In this document: positions 16,944-26,416 of the stretch, piece after piece
How the letters are laid out: the number at the start of each line of letters is the position of its first letter
Numbering within the stretch: position 1 is the first letter of the stretch
NCBI RefSeq assembly: GCF_027594545.1
Contig: NZ_CP115160.1
Span: forward strand, 4,274,501-4,338,500
DNA length: 64,000 nt
DNA from: Algoriphagus sp. TR-M9
Lineage (GTDB): Bacteria > Bacteroidota > Bacteroidia > Cytophagales > Cyclobacteriaceae
Reading direction: 5' to 3'
The notes under the pieces: generated by a model
The model's database searches: none
What the model was told of the DNA's origin: nothing
The model's input: the letters and a program-made list of their open reading frames with translations, nothing else
Position numbers and translations under genes: made by a program

Positions 16944-19385
16944 TTAATCCAATCTATTTCGCTCTTCAGTACTTCCAGTGCTGCTTTTCACCCGGAAGCT
17001 TTCGCCTTTGGCAAATTGATATCGAAGCGTAAACCTGATGCCCTGGTTACTTTGATATTGCCTAAAGTTCGTATCTATGGCCGCAAAGTCTATATCTGCT
17101 TTGATCACTCTAGTTCTGAATAGGTCTGTGCCGTTTACAGATATCGTTAATTTATCCTTCATGATGGATTTGGTCACGCCGGCATCTACCCATCCGAAGC
17201 CGGAGATTTCTCCTTGTCCCCAGATCTGAGGGCCGATATATATCCCCATCACTTCTACTTTGAACCCAAGGGGTAAGGTCAGGTTATGCTGGGACCGAAC
17301 CATAAAAGAGGTGTTGGAATTGTCCAGATAATCCTCTCCGATCTGAGTTTTATTTCTGTTGTAGCTCACCTGTAGCATATTGGAAGTAGCCCACCACTGT
17401 CGGATATCTACCGGTACTATTGCTTGGAAATTGGCATTTCGGGTCTTATCAAAATTGTCTGTATAAGTAGTCGTAGTTCTACTCTCCTCATCCTGCACAA
17501 ATACCTGCATAAAAGCATCCTCTGTCTCACTATAGCCCAGGGTGAATTGATAGGCACCTTTGATCACATGATTCATCTCAAAATTATTGGAATATTGAGG
17601 CTTCAAGTTAGGGTTACCTGTTTCAGTAGTCAGCGGATCGATGTAGTAGACAAATGGATTTAGGAGACGGTAGTTTGGCCGAGTGATCCTACGGTTTACA
17701 TTGTAGATGATCTGATAGTTATCACTTACTTTTTGCTGAAGGAACGCACTCGGGAATAGGTTGAAATACTTTTGGTTATTCACTTCCCCTAGTGTCACAG
17801 AATTACCGGTAATATCGGAGTGCTCCCCTCTCAATCCTGCCTGAAAGGATAGTTTGTCAGAGAATTTGCCCTTATAGGAAACATATGCTGCCAAGACATT
17901 CTCATTGTAGATGAAACTGTTACTGTTTGGGTCTGGCACGTAAGGACCTTCCTCCTCAGATCTGCTCAGGTAGAGATTGTTGTCAGATTTCACCCAGCTT
18001 CCCTTTACCCCGGTTTCTATGGTTCCTTTACCCACCGGTTTCACAAAGTCCGTTTTGGCGGTGAAAATATTGTAGTACATATCGTTCAGGGTGAGAATAT
18101 TATAGTCAAAAGTATTGGACAGGTCATCACCAGACCACTGCATATTGGTCAGCAGGGATTCACTATCGGAATTCATGCGCGTGAAATCCACATCAGCACT
18201 CAGTTTGGTTCCGAGCGTATCAAACTTGGCGTCGTAATGTAGATTGGCAAAAATCCTGTTTCCATTTCCATCAGAATCATTTTTAGAATCCAAAAAGCTT
18301 GTGTCATCCACCCCGGGAGTGATGATGGTAGTCAGGGATTTACTATTGTCCGTATCATTGGAATTGGACGCCTGCACATTGATCGCAAAATTTTGATTTT
18401 CATTGATTTCATAATTTGCCGAACCGTTAAAAAAGAGGTTTTTATTTCTAGAGGTAATTCTGGAATCCTGGAAGAAATTCGAAACACCCTCCGGCAAGGT
18501 GAAATTTCTGTTGATTTCTAAATCATTGAACCTGCCGTAGTGATTATAATTCAAGTTTGCATTGGTGCTCCATTTTCCCTTCTTTACATTGAGTGCTACG
18601 CCGGTATTTGGCAGCCATTGTCCATTGTAAAGGGATCCCAGTTGCACATTGCCAAAAATCCCATCTACGGTGTTTTTTTTCAGTACTAAATTGATCACAC
18701 CTGCAGACCCTTCTGCATCAAACCTAGAAGAAGGATTATTGATCACTTCTATACTTTTGATATTCTCCGCTGGCATGGCTCGCAGGAAGTTTGCCAATTC
18801 AGTAGCACTCATGTAGGTAAGTCGGTCATTGATCATCACCGTAGCGCCAGAGCGGCCATTGAGGTTAATGTTCCCATCCTGATCTACATAGATGCCTGGC
18901 GATCGGCCGATCACATCCAGCGCATTGGAACCCTCAGCCATTACAGTCCCTTCTACGTTCACCGTGGTTTTGTCCGGCTCAATGATAATTTCAGGTCTGC
19001 TGGACTTCACCGTCACCTCTTCCAGTCCGGTCATTTCATCTTGGATGCTCAGGCTCCCAAAGTCCTTCACCAAGCCTGACTTCAGCTCAAATGCTTCACT
19101 TTCGAAAGCGGTAAACCCAATAGAAGAGATGACTAACTTGACTTTACCGGTCTTGCCGGTTTCTATTAGGAATTTGCCTTCCTCATCAGAAACCGCCCCA
19201 TCCACTAGACTGCCATCGTGGGTAGAGATTAAGGCCACATTGGCGTAAGGAACCGCCTGACCATTCTGGTCCTTGACTGTACCGGACACCTTGCTCAGGT
19301 CTTTTGCTGCCAGGTTACTAATTCCCAGCAGATAGATGAAAAGTGTATAAAAAAGCAAGTTGGTAGTTTTCATTTCAATATTCAT
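16944..19385 (-). CDS. TonB-dependent-receptor-like outer-membrane barrel protein (OMP_b-brl_3 type)
   Basis: An 813-residue outer-membrane protein. A signal peptide is followed by a carboxypeptidase-regulatory-like beta domain (about 30-118, VSGTVKDQNGQAVPYANV). A plug-like region (about 125-235) has DVIGRSPGIYVDQDGNINLNGRSGATVMINDR and IKSIEVINNPSSRFDAEGSAGVINLVLKK, typical of the family. The rest is a long beta barrel. An ATG at 19373 (MKTTNLLFYTL) is an equally good start. The substrate is unknown; no SusD-like partner or regulator is adjacent, so it is not a typical glycan-uptake pair. Confidence 0.9.
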   Translation of the reverse strand: MNIEMKTTNLLFYTLFIYLLGISNLAAKDLSKVSGTVKDQNGQAVPYANVALISTHDGSLVDGAVSDEEGKFLIETGKTGKVKLVISSIGFTAFESEAFELKSGLVKDFGSLSIQDEMTGLEEVTVKSSRPEIIIEPDKTTVNVEGTVMAEGSNALDVIGRSPGIYVDQDGNINLNGRSGATVMINDRLTYMSATELANFLRAMPAENIKSIEVINNPSSRFDAEGSAGVINLVLKKNTVDGIFGNVQLGSLYNGQWLPNTGVALNVKKGKWSTNANLNYNHYGRFNDLEINRNFTLPEGVSNFFQDSRITSRNKNLFFNGSANYEINENQNFAINVQASNSNDTDNSKSLTTIITPGVDDTSFLDSKNDSDGNGNRIFANLHYDAKFDTLGTKLSADVDFTRMNSDSESLLTNMQWSGDDLSNTFDYNILTLNDMYYNIFTAKTDFVKPVGKGTIETGVKGSWVKSDNNLYLSRSEEEGPYVPDPNSNSFIYNENVLAAYVSYKGKFSDKLSFQAGLRGEHSDITGNSVTLGEVNNQKYFNLFPSAFLQQKVSDNYQIIYNVNRRITRPNYRLLNPFVYYIDPLTTETGNPNLKPQYSNNFEMNHVIKGAYQFTLGYSETEDAFMQVFVQDEESRTTTTYTDNFDKTRNANFQAIVPVDIRQWWATSNMLQVSYNRNKTQIGEDYLDNSNTSFMVRSQHNLTLPLGFKVEVMGIYIGPQIWGQGEISGFGWVDAGVTKSIMKDKLTISVNGTDLFRTRVIKADIDFAAIDTNFRQYQSNQGIRFTLRYQFAKGESFRVKSSTGSTEERNRLD

Positions 19386-19525
19386 TGTGTGTTATGTTGA
19401 TACCCTACTTGAAAAAGAAATGCCAAGGTCAGAAATAGACCCAATTTAGCCGCCAAGCCCCTTTTTTCAGCTTAAGCCTATGCCCACTGTATCATTATCG
19501 TACACTTTTGTTTCGATTTTTGGAC

Positions 19526-19557
19526 AAAAAAAAATCCCCGAACACACTGTCCGGGGA
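19526..19557 (-). terminator. Terminator after superoxide dismutase gene
   Basis: On the - strand, TCCCCG / CGGGGA (loop 11 nt, 19535-19557) is followed by nine T residues (A run 19526-19534 on the + strand). It lies 23 bp after the sod stop codon. Confidence 0.85.
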
Positions 19558-19579
19558 ATTAGGTTTAGCTTGAAAGCTC

Positions 19580-20191
19580 TTATTTTTTCAAAGCTTCAGC
19601 ATAATTGGCATTTGCCTGATCCCAATTGATCACATTCCAGAAAGCTGCAATGTAATCAGGTCTCTTGTTTTGATAATTCAAATAATAGGCATGCTCCCAC
19701 ACGTCCAGGCCGATGATCGGAGTACCTTTGATTTCGGCAATGTCCATGAGTGGATTGTCCTGGTTTGGAGTAGAAACTACCTCCAACACACCAGCTGTGG
19801 TCAAGATCAACCAAGCCCAGCCAGAACCGAATCTGGTAGCAGCAGCTTTATTGAAAGATTCTTTGAAAGATTCAAAGTTCCCGAATTTAGCATTGATTGC
19901 ATTACCAAGATCACCGGTAGGTTCTCCGCCACCATTAGGTGACATCACTTTCCAGAATAGGCTGTGATTAAAGTGTCCTCCACCGTTATTTCTTACTGCA
20001 GGGTTTGATCCTGCTACCTGAAGCAGCTCCTCTAGAGACTTACCTTCAAGGTCAGTTCCGGCGATCGCATCGTTCAATTTGCTTACGTATCCGCCATGAT
20101 GCTTTCCGTGGTGGATTTCCATGGTGGTTGCATCGATATGTGGTTCTAGGGCCGTGGTTGCATACGGCAAAGCTGGAAGTTCAAAAGCCAT
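19580..20191 (-). CDS. sodA: Superoxide dismutase, Mn/Fe type
   Basis: A 203-residue Fe/Mn superoxide dismutase that disproportionates superoxide in the cytoplasm. The metal ligands are visible: His in [13 protein letters not shown] (about 27), His in [11 protein letters not shown] (about 76), and Asp/His in [20 protein letters not shown] (about 163-167). GGHxNHSLFW favours the Mn or cambialistic subtype over the Fe subtype, which usually has Gln/Trp in that block. It is monocistronic with its own terminator. Confidence 0.93.
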   Translation of the reverse strand: MAFELPALPYATTALEPHIDATTMEIHHGKHHGGYVSKLNDAIAGTDLEGKSLEELLQVAGSNPAVRNNGGGHFNHSLFWKVMSPNGGGEPTGDLGNAINAKFGNFESFKESFNKAAATRFGSGWAWLILTTAGVLEVVSTPNQDNPLMDIAEIKGTPIIGLDVWEHAYYLNYQNKRPDYIAAFWNVINWDQANANYAEALKK

Positions 20192-20297
20192 AGTTATTAT
20201 TTTTTTAGGGTTAAAAGATAAGATTTAAAATTGTACAAATAATCTGCCTTAGCAACCAAGACAGGGTGAAAAAGGTTCTTAAGAATCCAAATTCCTG

Positions 20298-20741
20298 CTA
20301 TTTTCTTAAGTTTTGGAAAAATTGCAATAAAAGTGCTTCAGATTCTGAGCCCATAGTACCAGAATACACTTTGGTCTTCGGGTGCAAAATACCCGTATTG
20401 CTCTGTAGATACCCACGCCTGGGATCAGAGGCTGCATAGTGCACTTCGCTGATCTGCGACCAATAGAGCGCTCCCCCGCACATCACGCAGGGTTCCAGCG
20501 TCACATAAAGCTTGCAGTCTACCAAATACTTTGCTCCCAGATAATTGGCAGCTGAGGTAATGGCCAGCATTTCAGCATGAGCCGTTACATCATTTAGTGT
20601 TTCGGTTTGATTGTAAGCTCGGGCAATAACTTTATTTCTACAGACTATTACCGCACCTACAGGTATTTCTCCATCTTCGAATGCAGCCTTGGCCTGCTTC
20701 AAGGCTTCATTCATAAAATATTCATGTGAGTAAAGCTCCAC
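20298..20741 (-). CDS. tadA: tRNA adenosine deaminase-type nucleoside deaminase
   Basis: A 147-residue cytidine-deaminase-fold enzyme. The zinc site is HAEMLAI (about 56, ligand His and proton-shuttle Glu) and EPCVMCGGAL (about 85, two Cys ligands). TadA makes inosine at the wobble position of tRNA-Arg. A related guanine deaminase function cannot be excluded, although the N-terminus (YFMNEALKQAKAAFEDGEIPVGAVIV) is TadA-like. The start codon is GTG at 20741, 11 bp downstream of the preceding gene; an internal ATG at 20714 is too short for the fold. Confidence 0.88.
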   Translation of the reverse strand: MELYSHEYFMNEALKQAKAAFEDGEIPVGAVIVCRNKVIARAYNQTETLNDVTAHAEMLAITSAANYLGAKYLVDCKLYVTLEPCVMCGGALYWSQISEVHYAASDPRRGYLQSNTGILHPKTKVYSGTMGSESEALLLQFFQNLRK

Positions 20742-20752
20742 AGGCAGTAATG

Positions 20753-21883
20753 CTAGAAGAAGTCCAGGATTTCGTTTCTCACTCCATCATTGATGATAAA
20801 GGCGAGGATCAAAGAAACCACTAATCCTATAAATGCTTTGTAAACATCTTTTCTGGCCAATCTGAAAGCACGGAATAGCCAAGCATTTCTCTTTTCCGCT
20901 TTGGCATGCTTCCCAAGCGCGATAGCAAGTTCTCTACCTCCCAATAGTCCTATAAATACCCAAGTGGTACTCATAGGTACATTATTATAGAGTTTGAAGT
21001 AGAACAGGATAATTGCATACACAAAATCCACAATGGTAGCGGCTCTCACATCTGTGACACTGCTTTTTTCATTGACTATGCCCTGGATTCGGTCTCCCTT
21101 GAGGTAGAACAAAAAGCCCAAGCCTATAAATACAAAACCGGTGTAAACTGCAAATTCTACCGGAGACAGCTGTCGGGGAAGGAAAACAGCAATATTGGCG
21201 GCATCCTGCATGATCCAAACTGCCCAGAGTGTACCCGAAGTAATCCACTGTAGAAATATCCAATAGGGAGCCGGCTTTCCTTTAAGGTAATTTTTTACAA
21301 ATCGCTCCAGCACAAACCATACTATGATGGCGATGACAAAGGCTAAGACGTACCCCGCAAAACTTTTGAACATGACACTGGCAATGGTGCCAGCCTTGTA
21401 AGTAAAGACATTGAGCAATAAAAATGTGGTGGAAACCGGCATCCTCATCCTAGTCATGATCAATAGGACTATTGGCGCAGCCAGCTGCAAAAAGACAAAG
21501 CTTTCCGGTGCCTTATCCAGCCCCTTTACGCTCAGCCTTTGATAACTCACATCTCCATTATAAGTAAACCAACTGTAAGTCACCGTCGCCACAAAGATCA
21601 GCCCCATAAATAGCCACAGCCAATACCACTTTTTATTGCTATTAGAGGCGATGAAAGTACCGATGGTCTGAATACTGTCATTGGCTATAGCAGAGTAGGC
21701 TGCCAAGCCAAATCCAAACCACATAGCCGCATAAGTGTAGGGAGTGAGTAATCCGGCAATAGAAATCAAAATACAGATCACTATCAGAAAGGACTTCTCT
21801 TTTTTGGTGAAATCGAATAAAGAATAAGCGGTTTTGGAAAGCTTATCCTGGTTGATGTTTTGGTCTATTTTTTTCTTGGCCAT
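20753..21883 (-). CDS. Membrane protein, divergent PiT-like phosphate permease (inferred)
   Basis: A 376-residue protein with about ten hydrophobic segments after a charged N-terminus. Two blocks recall the duplicated signature of PiT inorganic phosphate transporters: AIANDSIQTIGTFIASN (about 83, compare GANDVANxxGT) with MPVSTTFLL (about 148), and NVPMSTTWVFIGLLGGREL (about 308, compare PVSTTH). The match is partial. The neighbouring divergent gene is a Na/Pi cotransporter relative, which supports phosphate or a similar anion as substrate. It probably forms an operon with tadA (11 bp gap). Confidence 0.6.
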   Translation of the reverse strand: MAKKKIDQNINQDKLSKTAYSLFDFTKKEKSFLIVICILISIAGLLTPYTYAAMWFGFGLAAYSAIANDSIQTIGTFIASNSNKKWYWLWLFMGLIFVATVTYSWFTYNGDVSYQRLSVKGLDKAPESFVFLQLAAPIVLLIMTRMRMPVSTTFLLLNVFTYKAGTIASVMFKSFAGYVLAFVIAIIVWFVLERFVKNYLKGKPAPYWIFLQWITSGTLWAVWIMQDAANIAVFLPRQLSPVEFAVYTGFVFIGLGFLFYLKGDRIQGIVNEKSSVTDVRAATIVDFVYAIILFYFKLYNNVPMSTTWVFIGLLGGRELAIALGKHAKAEKRNAWLFRAFRLARKDVYKAFIGLVVSLILAFIINDGVRNEILDFF

Positions 21884-22126
21884 GATTTGGCTTTTGGTCT
21901 GTCGCGCAAAATTAAAGAAGTTATACTAGTCTCCATATTATCAAATTGTTAAGTAAACACTATTTCGTCTGTATTCTAGAGTTTTAGCTTGTAAATCGTA
22001 AAAAAATTTCAACTTTTGCTAATTATTTTATCGAAAATTTGGATTCCCGTCCATTTCAAGTTGATAAAAGGGGCGAAAATAACCCTAATTTAATTCAGGT
22101 AAATTACAGAAAGCATCAGGCTAGGG

Positions 22127-23236
22127 ATGGAACCTTTGGAGCAGGAACAGTTGAAAACAAACAAAACCAAAAGCTATATCATCATGCTTTTGGCACTGCT
22201 GCTTTTCATCTTTGCGATAGATCTTCTGATCGTGGCCATGAGCCACTTGAATAATCAGGTGGCCTCGGACATACTGCTAGCCACCAAGAATCCTTTTGTC
22301 AGCCTTTTTATCGGATTGCTGGTCACCGCTTTGATCCAGAGTAGCTCTACAGTCACCGCCAGTATAGTTGCCATGGTGGCTTCTGGCAACCTGGACCTGG
22401 AGCAGGCAGTTCCCATGGTCATGGGGGCCAACATAGGCACCACGCTGACTTCTACGCTGGTTGCTTTGTCCTTCATCATGGATCCCAAAGCCTTCAAACG
22501 AGCCTTCTCTGCCGGGATGCTCCATGATATTTTCAATATCTTCTCCGTGGTCATCTTATTGCCCTTGGAGTTGCAGTTTAAATTTCTCTCAAAATTGGCC
22601 ATCAAAATCGCCGACCTTTTTATCTCAGATCCTACTTTATCAGGCTCCATTGTATCCAATAAGGTATTTACCCGGCCCGTTACCGAGTGGGTTTCAGAGA
22701 CGATTAACATCCCTTTCATCACCATGATGATTTCTATTTTTCTGGTTTTCGGGGCGATTAAACTTCTATCCAACTCGGTATATAAAGCCTTCTTGAACAA
22801 TAATTTTGAGGATATCAACAAATTGATTTTCAAAAACCCCTACATGGCAGCCATTTACGGCACCTTTTTTACAGCTGCCGTGCAGTCCAGTACCGTGACA
22901 ACTTCACTGATCGTACCACTGGTGGCAAACAAAAAAGTATCGGTAAAAAAATCCTTCCCTTTTATCATAGGAGCGAATATAGGAACGACTATTACTGCAG
23001 CACTGGCAGCCATTTATAAGGTAGAGGCAGCTATTGCTTTGGCATTGGTACACTTTCTGTTCAATGCCATCGGCGCATGTATCTTTCTTCCCTTCCCCAC
23101 ATTGCGAGCACTTCCTGTCAAGCTGGCGCTGAAAATGGGCAAAGCCACTGTGAAAAATAAAGTAATTGGTTTTGCCTATATCCTTCTGACTTTCTTCATT
23201 ATCCCATTTTTACTGATCTATTTCAGCAATAATTAA
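22127..23236 (+). CDS. Na+/phosphate cotransporter family protein
   Basis: A 369-residue membrane protein of the Na/Pi-cotransport family. It has the hallmark duplicated QSSS motif: ALIQSSSTVTASIVAMVASG (about 63) and AAVQSSTVTTSLIVPLVA (about 250). Each is followed by GANIGTTLTS or GANIGTTITAA, about ten hydrophobic helices in all. There is no C-terminal PhoU domain, unlike the longer YjbB/NptA forms. Its stop codon overlaps that of the convergent deoC (TTAA at 23233-23236 serves both strands). Confidence 0.9.
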   Translation: MEPLEQEQLKTNKTKSYIIMLLALLLFIFAIDLLIVAMSHLNNQVASDILLATKNPFVSLFIGLLVTALIQSSSTVTASIVAMVASGNLDLEQAVPMVMGANIGTTLTSTLVALSFIMDPKAFKRAFSAGMLHDIFNIFSVVILLPLELQFKFLSKLAIKIADLFISDPTLSGSIVSNKVFTRPVTEWVSETINIPFITMMISIFLVFGAIKLLSNSVYKAFLNNNFEDINKLIFKNPYMAAIYGTFFTAAVQSSTVTTSLIVPLVANKKVSVKKSFPFIIGANIGTTITAALAAIYKVEAAIALALVHFLFNAIGACIFLPFPTLRALPVKLALKMGKATVKNKVIGFAYILLTFFIIPFLLIYFSNN

Positions 23237-23910
23237 AACTGCTTATCCCGCCACTCCTGCATCAAAGTTGTCGCAGCACTAGTACCCAGGCGGTCTGCGC
23301 CTGCTTCAATTAGTTCCTGTGCAAAATCCAAGGACTTAATCCCTCCGCTGGCCTTGATTCCTACGTTAGAAGAGAGCTGCTGTCTCATGAGTTTAATATG
23401 TGCTGTTTTCGCACCTGCATCCGCGTAACCTGTAGAGGTTTTGACGAAATCCGCTCCAGCTTCCTGACAAATCTGGCAAGCCCGGATGAGCTGCTCCTCT
23501 GAAAGGTAGGCGGTTTCAATGATGACTTTCAGAATCCGCTCCTCCTCATGGCAGGCTTTGGCGATCTGTGCAATTTCTATTTTTGGCCAGTCCATCCCAG
23601 AATGAAAAGCCGTCTGTGACCACACCAGATCCAGTTCATCTGCACCCTGTCGAATGGCTTCCTTAGTCTCGAAGAGCTTGGTGGCAGTGTCTGTATAGCC
23701 AAAAGGAAAACCAATGACCGTCACCAGCTGAATATCTTCCTCTCCCAACTCCCGCCGTACTTTTTTCACCCAAAAAGGGGGCACGCATATTCCCACAAAT
23801 TGCTCCTCTATGGCCTCTCTCACCAGATTATCTACCTGATTTTGGGTCATGGTAGGCTTGAGTAGGGTGGATTCCAGGTATCTATTGAGCTTTATCTTGT
23901 GCATTGACAT
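23233..23910 (-). CDS. deoC: Deoxyribose-phosphate aldolase
   Basis: A class I aldolase (226 aa) that cleaves 2-deoxyribose-5-phosphate to acetaldehyde and glyceraldehyde-3-phosphate in deoxynucleoside catabolism. The conserved blocks are ADELDLVWSQ (about 89), LKVIIETAYLSEEQ (about 130) and FVKTSTGYADAGA (about 156), the last with the Schiff-base lysine. GIKASGGIKSL follows. Candidate starts are GTG 23916, ATG 23910 and ATG 23904, all within the 3' end of the upstream gene (stop 23882), so translation is coupled. Confidence 0.93.
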   Translation of the reverse strand: MSMHKIKLNRYLESTLLKPTMTQNQVDNLVREAIEEQFVGICVPPFWVKKVRRELGEEDIQLVTVIGFPFGYTDTATKLFETKEAIRQGADELDLVWSQTAFHSGMDWPKIEIAQIAKACHEEERILKVIIETAYLSEEQLIRACQICQEAGADFVKTSTGYADAGAKTAHIKLMRQQLSSNVGIKASGGIKSLDFAQELIEAGADRLGTSAATTLMQEWRDKQF

Positions 23911-25099
23911 AATCACTGAGGTAAATGTATTCTATAGTGAGGTCCCCGTCTCTAGCTATGGTCGCGCGCTCGAGCATAGCTGAGTTTTCTTCCAGTAATG
24001 CCGGAATGACCCATTCTATGAGTTGTCGGCCAAATTCCACACTGGATTCACGCGGGAGCTCGCAGGGTAGGTTATCTATGGCCATCACCGAAATACTGGT
24101 TTGCTGGCCAAAAGCAGGCAACTCCCTTCCTGTATCCCGATCCACATCATATACTGGCTCAGCAATGGTAGAGGACCTCAAGGTGGTGGGAATGGATCCA
24201 CCCACGTCACAGGAGATATCCGCTATCACTGAAAACTGAAAGTCCTCTTCCGAAATCGCTTCAATTTCAAAAAGCCTGGGTGCATCAGGATTCCAATAAG
24301 CCCCTGAAATCAACATTTCCCCATGCTCGGCAAATTTCTGAAAATGGCTTTCATAACGCTCCGGAAAGCTGTAAAACTCCTCCTTGTCAAAACCTCCATC
24401 GGACTTCCTACGATACAAGTCCTCTGAGCGAAGCAGCACAAATACCGGTTCTTCCAAATACTGATGCAAAAAATCATGGGTATTTACCTGGAGAATGCCC
24501 AGCTTCTCCAAAATACTCATCGCTCCTCGGCCTACTCTTCCACTACCGGTAAGGACTATTTTGATCGGTGGAAGCTGCACCTTTCCCAGCTCTGAGAATA
24601 ACTCCTCCAAGCTATCACACTCATGGGCTCTTTTGATCTCGTAAAGTCCTGTTTTCATCCCATAGGTCCAAAAAGCATTGTACGCACCGACCAGTCCTGC
24701 CCACCTCCCAAAGGCTACTACCCGGTCTCCAGATTCGTTTTTAAGGGTCTCATAATCAATCAAGCGAATGTTTTTATCCAAGACCGCTTGCAGCAATTTC
24801 CGGTTTGCCGGCTGCTCCTTAATGGTATGGGAAAAGAAAATGTAGGTTTTCCCTTCGATCAACTGATCCACCGGAACCTCCTTCACTCCAAAAATCACTT
24901 CGCAATCTGCCAGGTCATCCTTTACCTCTATTCCCAGTTCTCTATATTCCTCATCAGAAAAAGCGCGGACGGTACTGGACTCCACCACTAGGTGAAATTT
25001 TCCCGGATAGGTATCCAGGATTGCCTTGAGCTGGACTGGAGCAAATGCAACCCTTTTGTCTGGAGGGTTTTTACCCTCACGGATGATGCCGATTATCAT
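23882..25099 (-). CDS. Alanine dehydrogenase/saccharopine dehydrogenase-like NAD(P) oxidoreductase
   Basis: A 405-residue protein (ATG at 25099; an in-frame TTG at 25126 adds nine) of the alanine dehydrogenase/PNT superfamily. The N-terminal domain begins IIGIIREGKNPPDKRVAFAP, the usual start of this family. A nucleotide-binding fold is seen at KIVLTGSGRVGRGAMSILEKLG (about 195). The conserved ADISCDVGGSIPTT block (about 300) is like lysine-forming saccharopine dehydrogenases (Lys1). The substrate cannot be decided from sequence. It overlaps deoC downstream. Confidence 0.8.
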   Translation of the reverse strand: MIIGIIREGKNPPDKRVAFAPVQLKAILDTYPGKFHLVVESSTVRAFSDEEYRELGIEVKDDLADCEVIFGVKEVPVDQLIEGKTYIFFSHTIKEQPANRKLLQAVLDKNIRLIDYETLKNESGDRVVAFGRWAGLVGAYNAFWTYGMKTGLYEIKRAHECDSLEELFSELGKVQLPPIKIVLTGSGRVGRGAMSILEKLGILQVNTHDFLHQYLEEPVFVLLRSEDLYRRKSDGGFDKEEFYSFPERYESHFQKFAEHGEMLISGAYWNPDAPRLFEIEAISEEDFQFSVIADISCDVGGSIPTTLRSSTIAEPVYDVDRDTGRELPAFGQQTSISVMAIDNLPCELPRESSVEFGRQLIEWVIPALLEENSAMLERATIARDGDLTIEYIYLSDYVNAQDKAQ

Positions 25100-25253
25100 A
25101 AGATTAAAGTTGTATTTTAGGGTCAAAACTGCCTTCCGTATGTCGGGCTAAAATTTGGGGGCATAAAAAACCCACTCCTTTTAGTCGAAATGCTGCTCTT
25201 AATCGTGTTGCTTGCATAAGCATTTAGCTTTCTACGGAAATAAATTTCATGTG

Positions 25254-25832
25254 ATGCACTACTTACTCCTGATTTTAAGCTGGTTTATTTTTTATGCCTC
25301 GCATACTGTGCTGGCTTCTTCTAAGTTAAAAAGTTTTTTGAAGGTAAAATGGGGAAAGGCATACAAATGGTACCGATTGCTCTATACCATGGTCTCTGTC
25401 CTGCTTTTCTTGGTGATCGTAGGGCAATCCCTCTTGATTCCTGCTGAGATTATTCTTTCCCGAGGTGATCTGAGTAGCTATTTTGGTTATATGCTGGCTG
25501 CCTTTGGTACGATTATCCTCATGAAGTCAAGCAAGGGTTACTCCATGGTGAGGTTTCTGGGCCTGGTGCCAGTAAAAGAAGAAAAGGAGCAGCTGGTAAC
25601 TTCCGGACTTTATGGAAAAGTACGCCATCCCCTCTATGCAGGCTTGATTTTGGTTTTTGCAGGATACTTTCTTTTTTCCGGGAGTATCACCGCTGCCATA
25701 CATTTAGCCTGCCTATTGATTTACCTACCTGTGGGAATTTACTTTGAGGAGCAAAATCTAGTGGAGCAATTTGGTGAGTCCTATAAAAAATACCAATCCG
25801 AAGTACCGGCAATTATCCCCCGATGGAAATAA
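25254..25832 (+). CDS. Isoprenylcysteine-methyltransferase-like (NnrU/PEMT-type) membrane protein
   Basis: A 192-residue membrane protein with about five helices and the C-terminal motif of the ICMT/PEMT superfamily: LVTSGLYGKVRHPLYAGLIL then an EEQNLVEQFGESYKKYQSEVP tail, the S-adenosylmethionine-binding layout. I chose the ATG at 25254 over the upstream TTG at 25212, which would add a charged stretch before the first helix. The substrate is unknown. Confidence 0.82.
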   Translation: MHYLLLILSWFIFYASHTVLASSKLKSFLKVKWGKAYKWYRLLYTMVSVLLFLVIVGQSLLIPAEIILSRGDLSSYFGYMLAAFGTIILMKSSKGYSMVRFLGLVPVKEEKEQLVTSGLYGKVRHPLYAGLILVFAGYFLFSGSITAAIHLACLLIYLPVGIYFEEQNLVEQFGESYKKYQSEVPAIIPRWK

Positions 25833-25856
25833 AAAAGAGGGCCGAAACCCTCTTTT
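25833..25856. terminator. Bidirectional terminator
   Basis: A 9-bp perfect stem AAAAGAGGG / CCCTCTTTT with a six-base loop sits between convergent genes ending at 25832 (+) and 25861 (-). A and T runs are part of the stem, so it serves both strands. Confidence 0.85.
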
Positions 25857-25860
25857 AATT

Positions 25861-26415
25861 TTATTCTATGCCTAAGAAATCCACATCGAAAATCAATACT
25901 GAATTGGCCGGTATTCGATCCCTGTCTACGTTTTGATATCCATAAGGAGACGGAATGACCAATCTAGCTTTGGATCCGGGGCGTAACCTTCTGAATGAAA
26001 CACTCCACCCAGATATGACTGTGCCGCCTCCAAGCAAAAACCGGATAGGCCTATATTCATCGCCTTCTACATGCAAATCATTTGCCATCGCAACGCTTTC
26101 TACAGAAGTATCAAACACAGTCCCATCACTCATCAGGGACCCGGTATAATCGGCATAAACCACATTACCATTGACTGGTCTGGATCCTGCGCCTTCCTCC
26201 TGAACGATGATCACTACCCCACTGGGATCATGAATCCTATAGAGGCTATCCACCTGAGCAGTATCCAGGTAGTCCACTATAAGCAGACTGTCCTTGGCTA
26301 GATTGCCCTCAAAATCGTATGGGGGTCCCGTATCGAATGGGTTATTGGGTTCGCAGCTACTAAAGGCTACCACCAAAATGAGAAAAAAGAATATACCGGC
26401 TCTTTGAATTTTCAT
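25861..26415 (-). CDS. FKBP-type peptidyl-prolyl isomerase lipoprotein
   Basis: A 184-residue lipoprotein (lipobox FSSC at about 17-20) with one FKBP domain (about 70-184). Conserved segments are VFDTS, VISGWSVSFRRLRPGSKARLVIPSPYGYQN and IPANSVLIFDVDFLGIE. About 20 extra residues lie between FDTS and the next strand, an enlarged flap shared by all three FKBPs here. It is the third gene of the FKBP run (1 bp after the upstream stop). Confidence 0.87.
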   Translation of the reverse strand: MKIQRAGIFFFLILVVAFSSCEPNNPFDTGPPYDFEGNLAKDSLLIVDYLDTAQVDSLYRIHDPSGVVIIVQEEGAGSRPVNGNVVYADYTGSLMSDGTVFDTSVESVAMANDLHVEGDEYRPIRFLLGGGTVISGWSVSFRRLRPGSKARLVIPSPYGYQNVDRDRIPANSVLIFDVDFLGIE

Positions 26416-26416
26416 G

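Noticed and set aside
22255..22833. 192-aa open frame antisense to the Na/Pi transporter
   Set aside because: The + strand frame has clear QSSS and GANIGTT repeats; the reverse frame only mirrors the membrane-protein codons.
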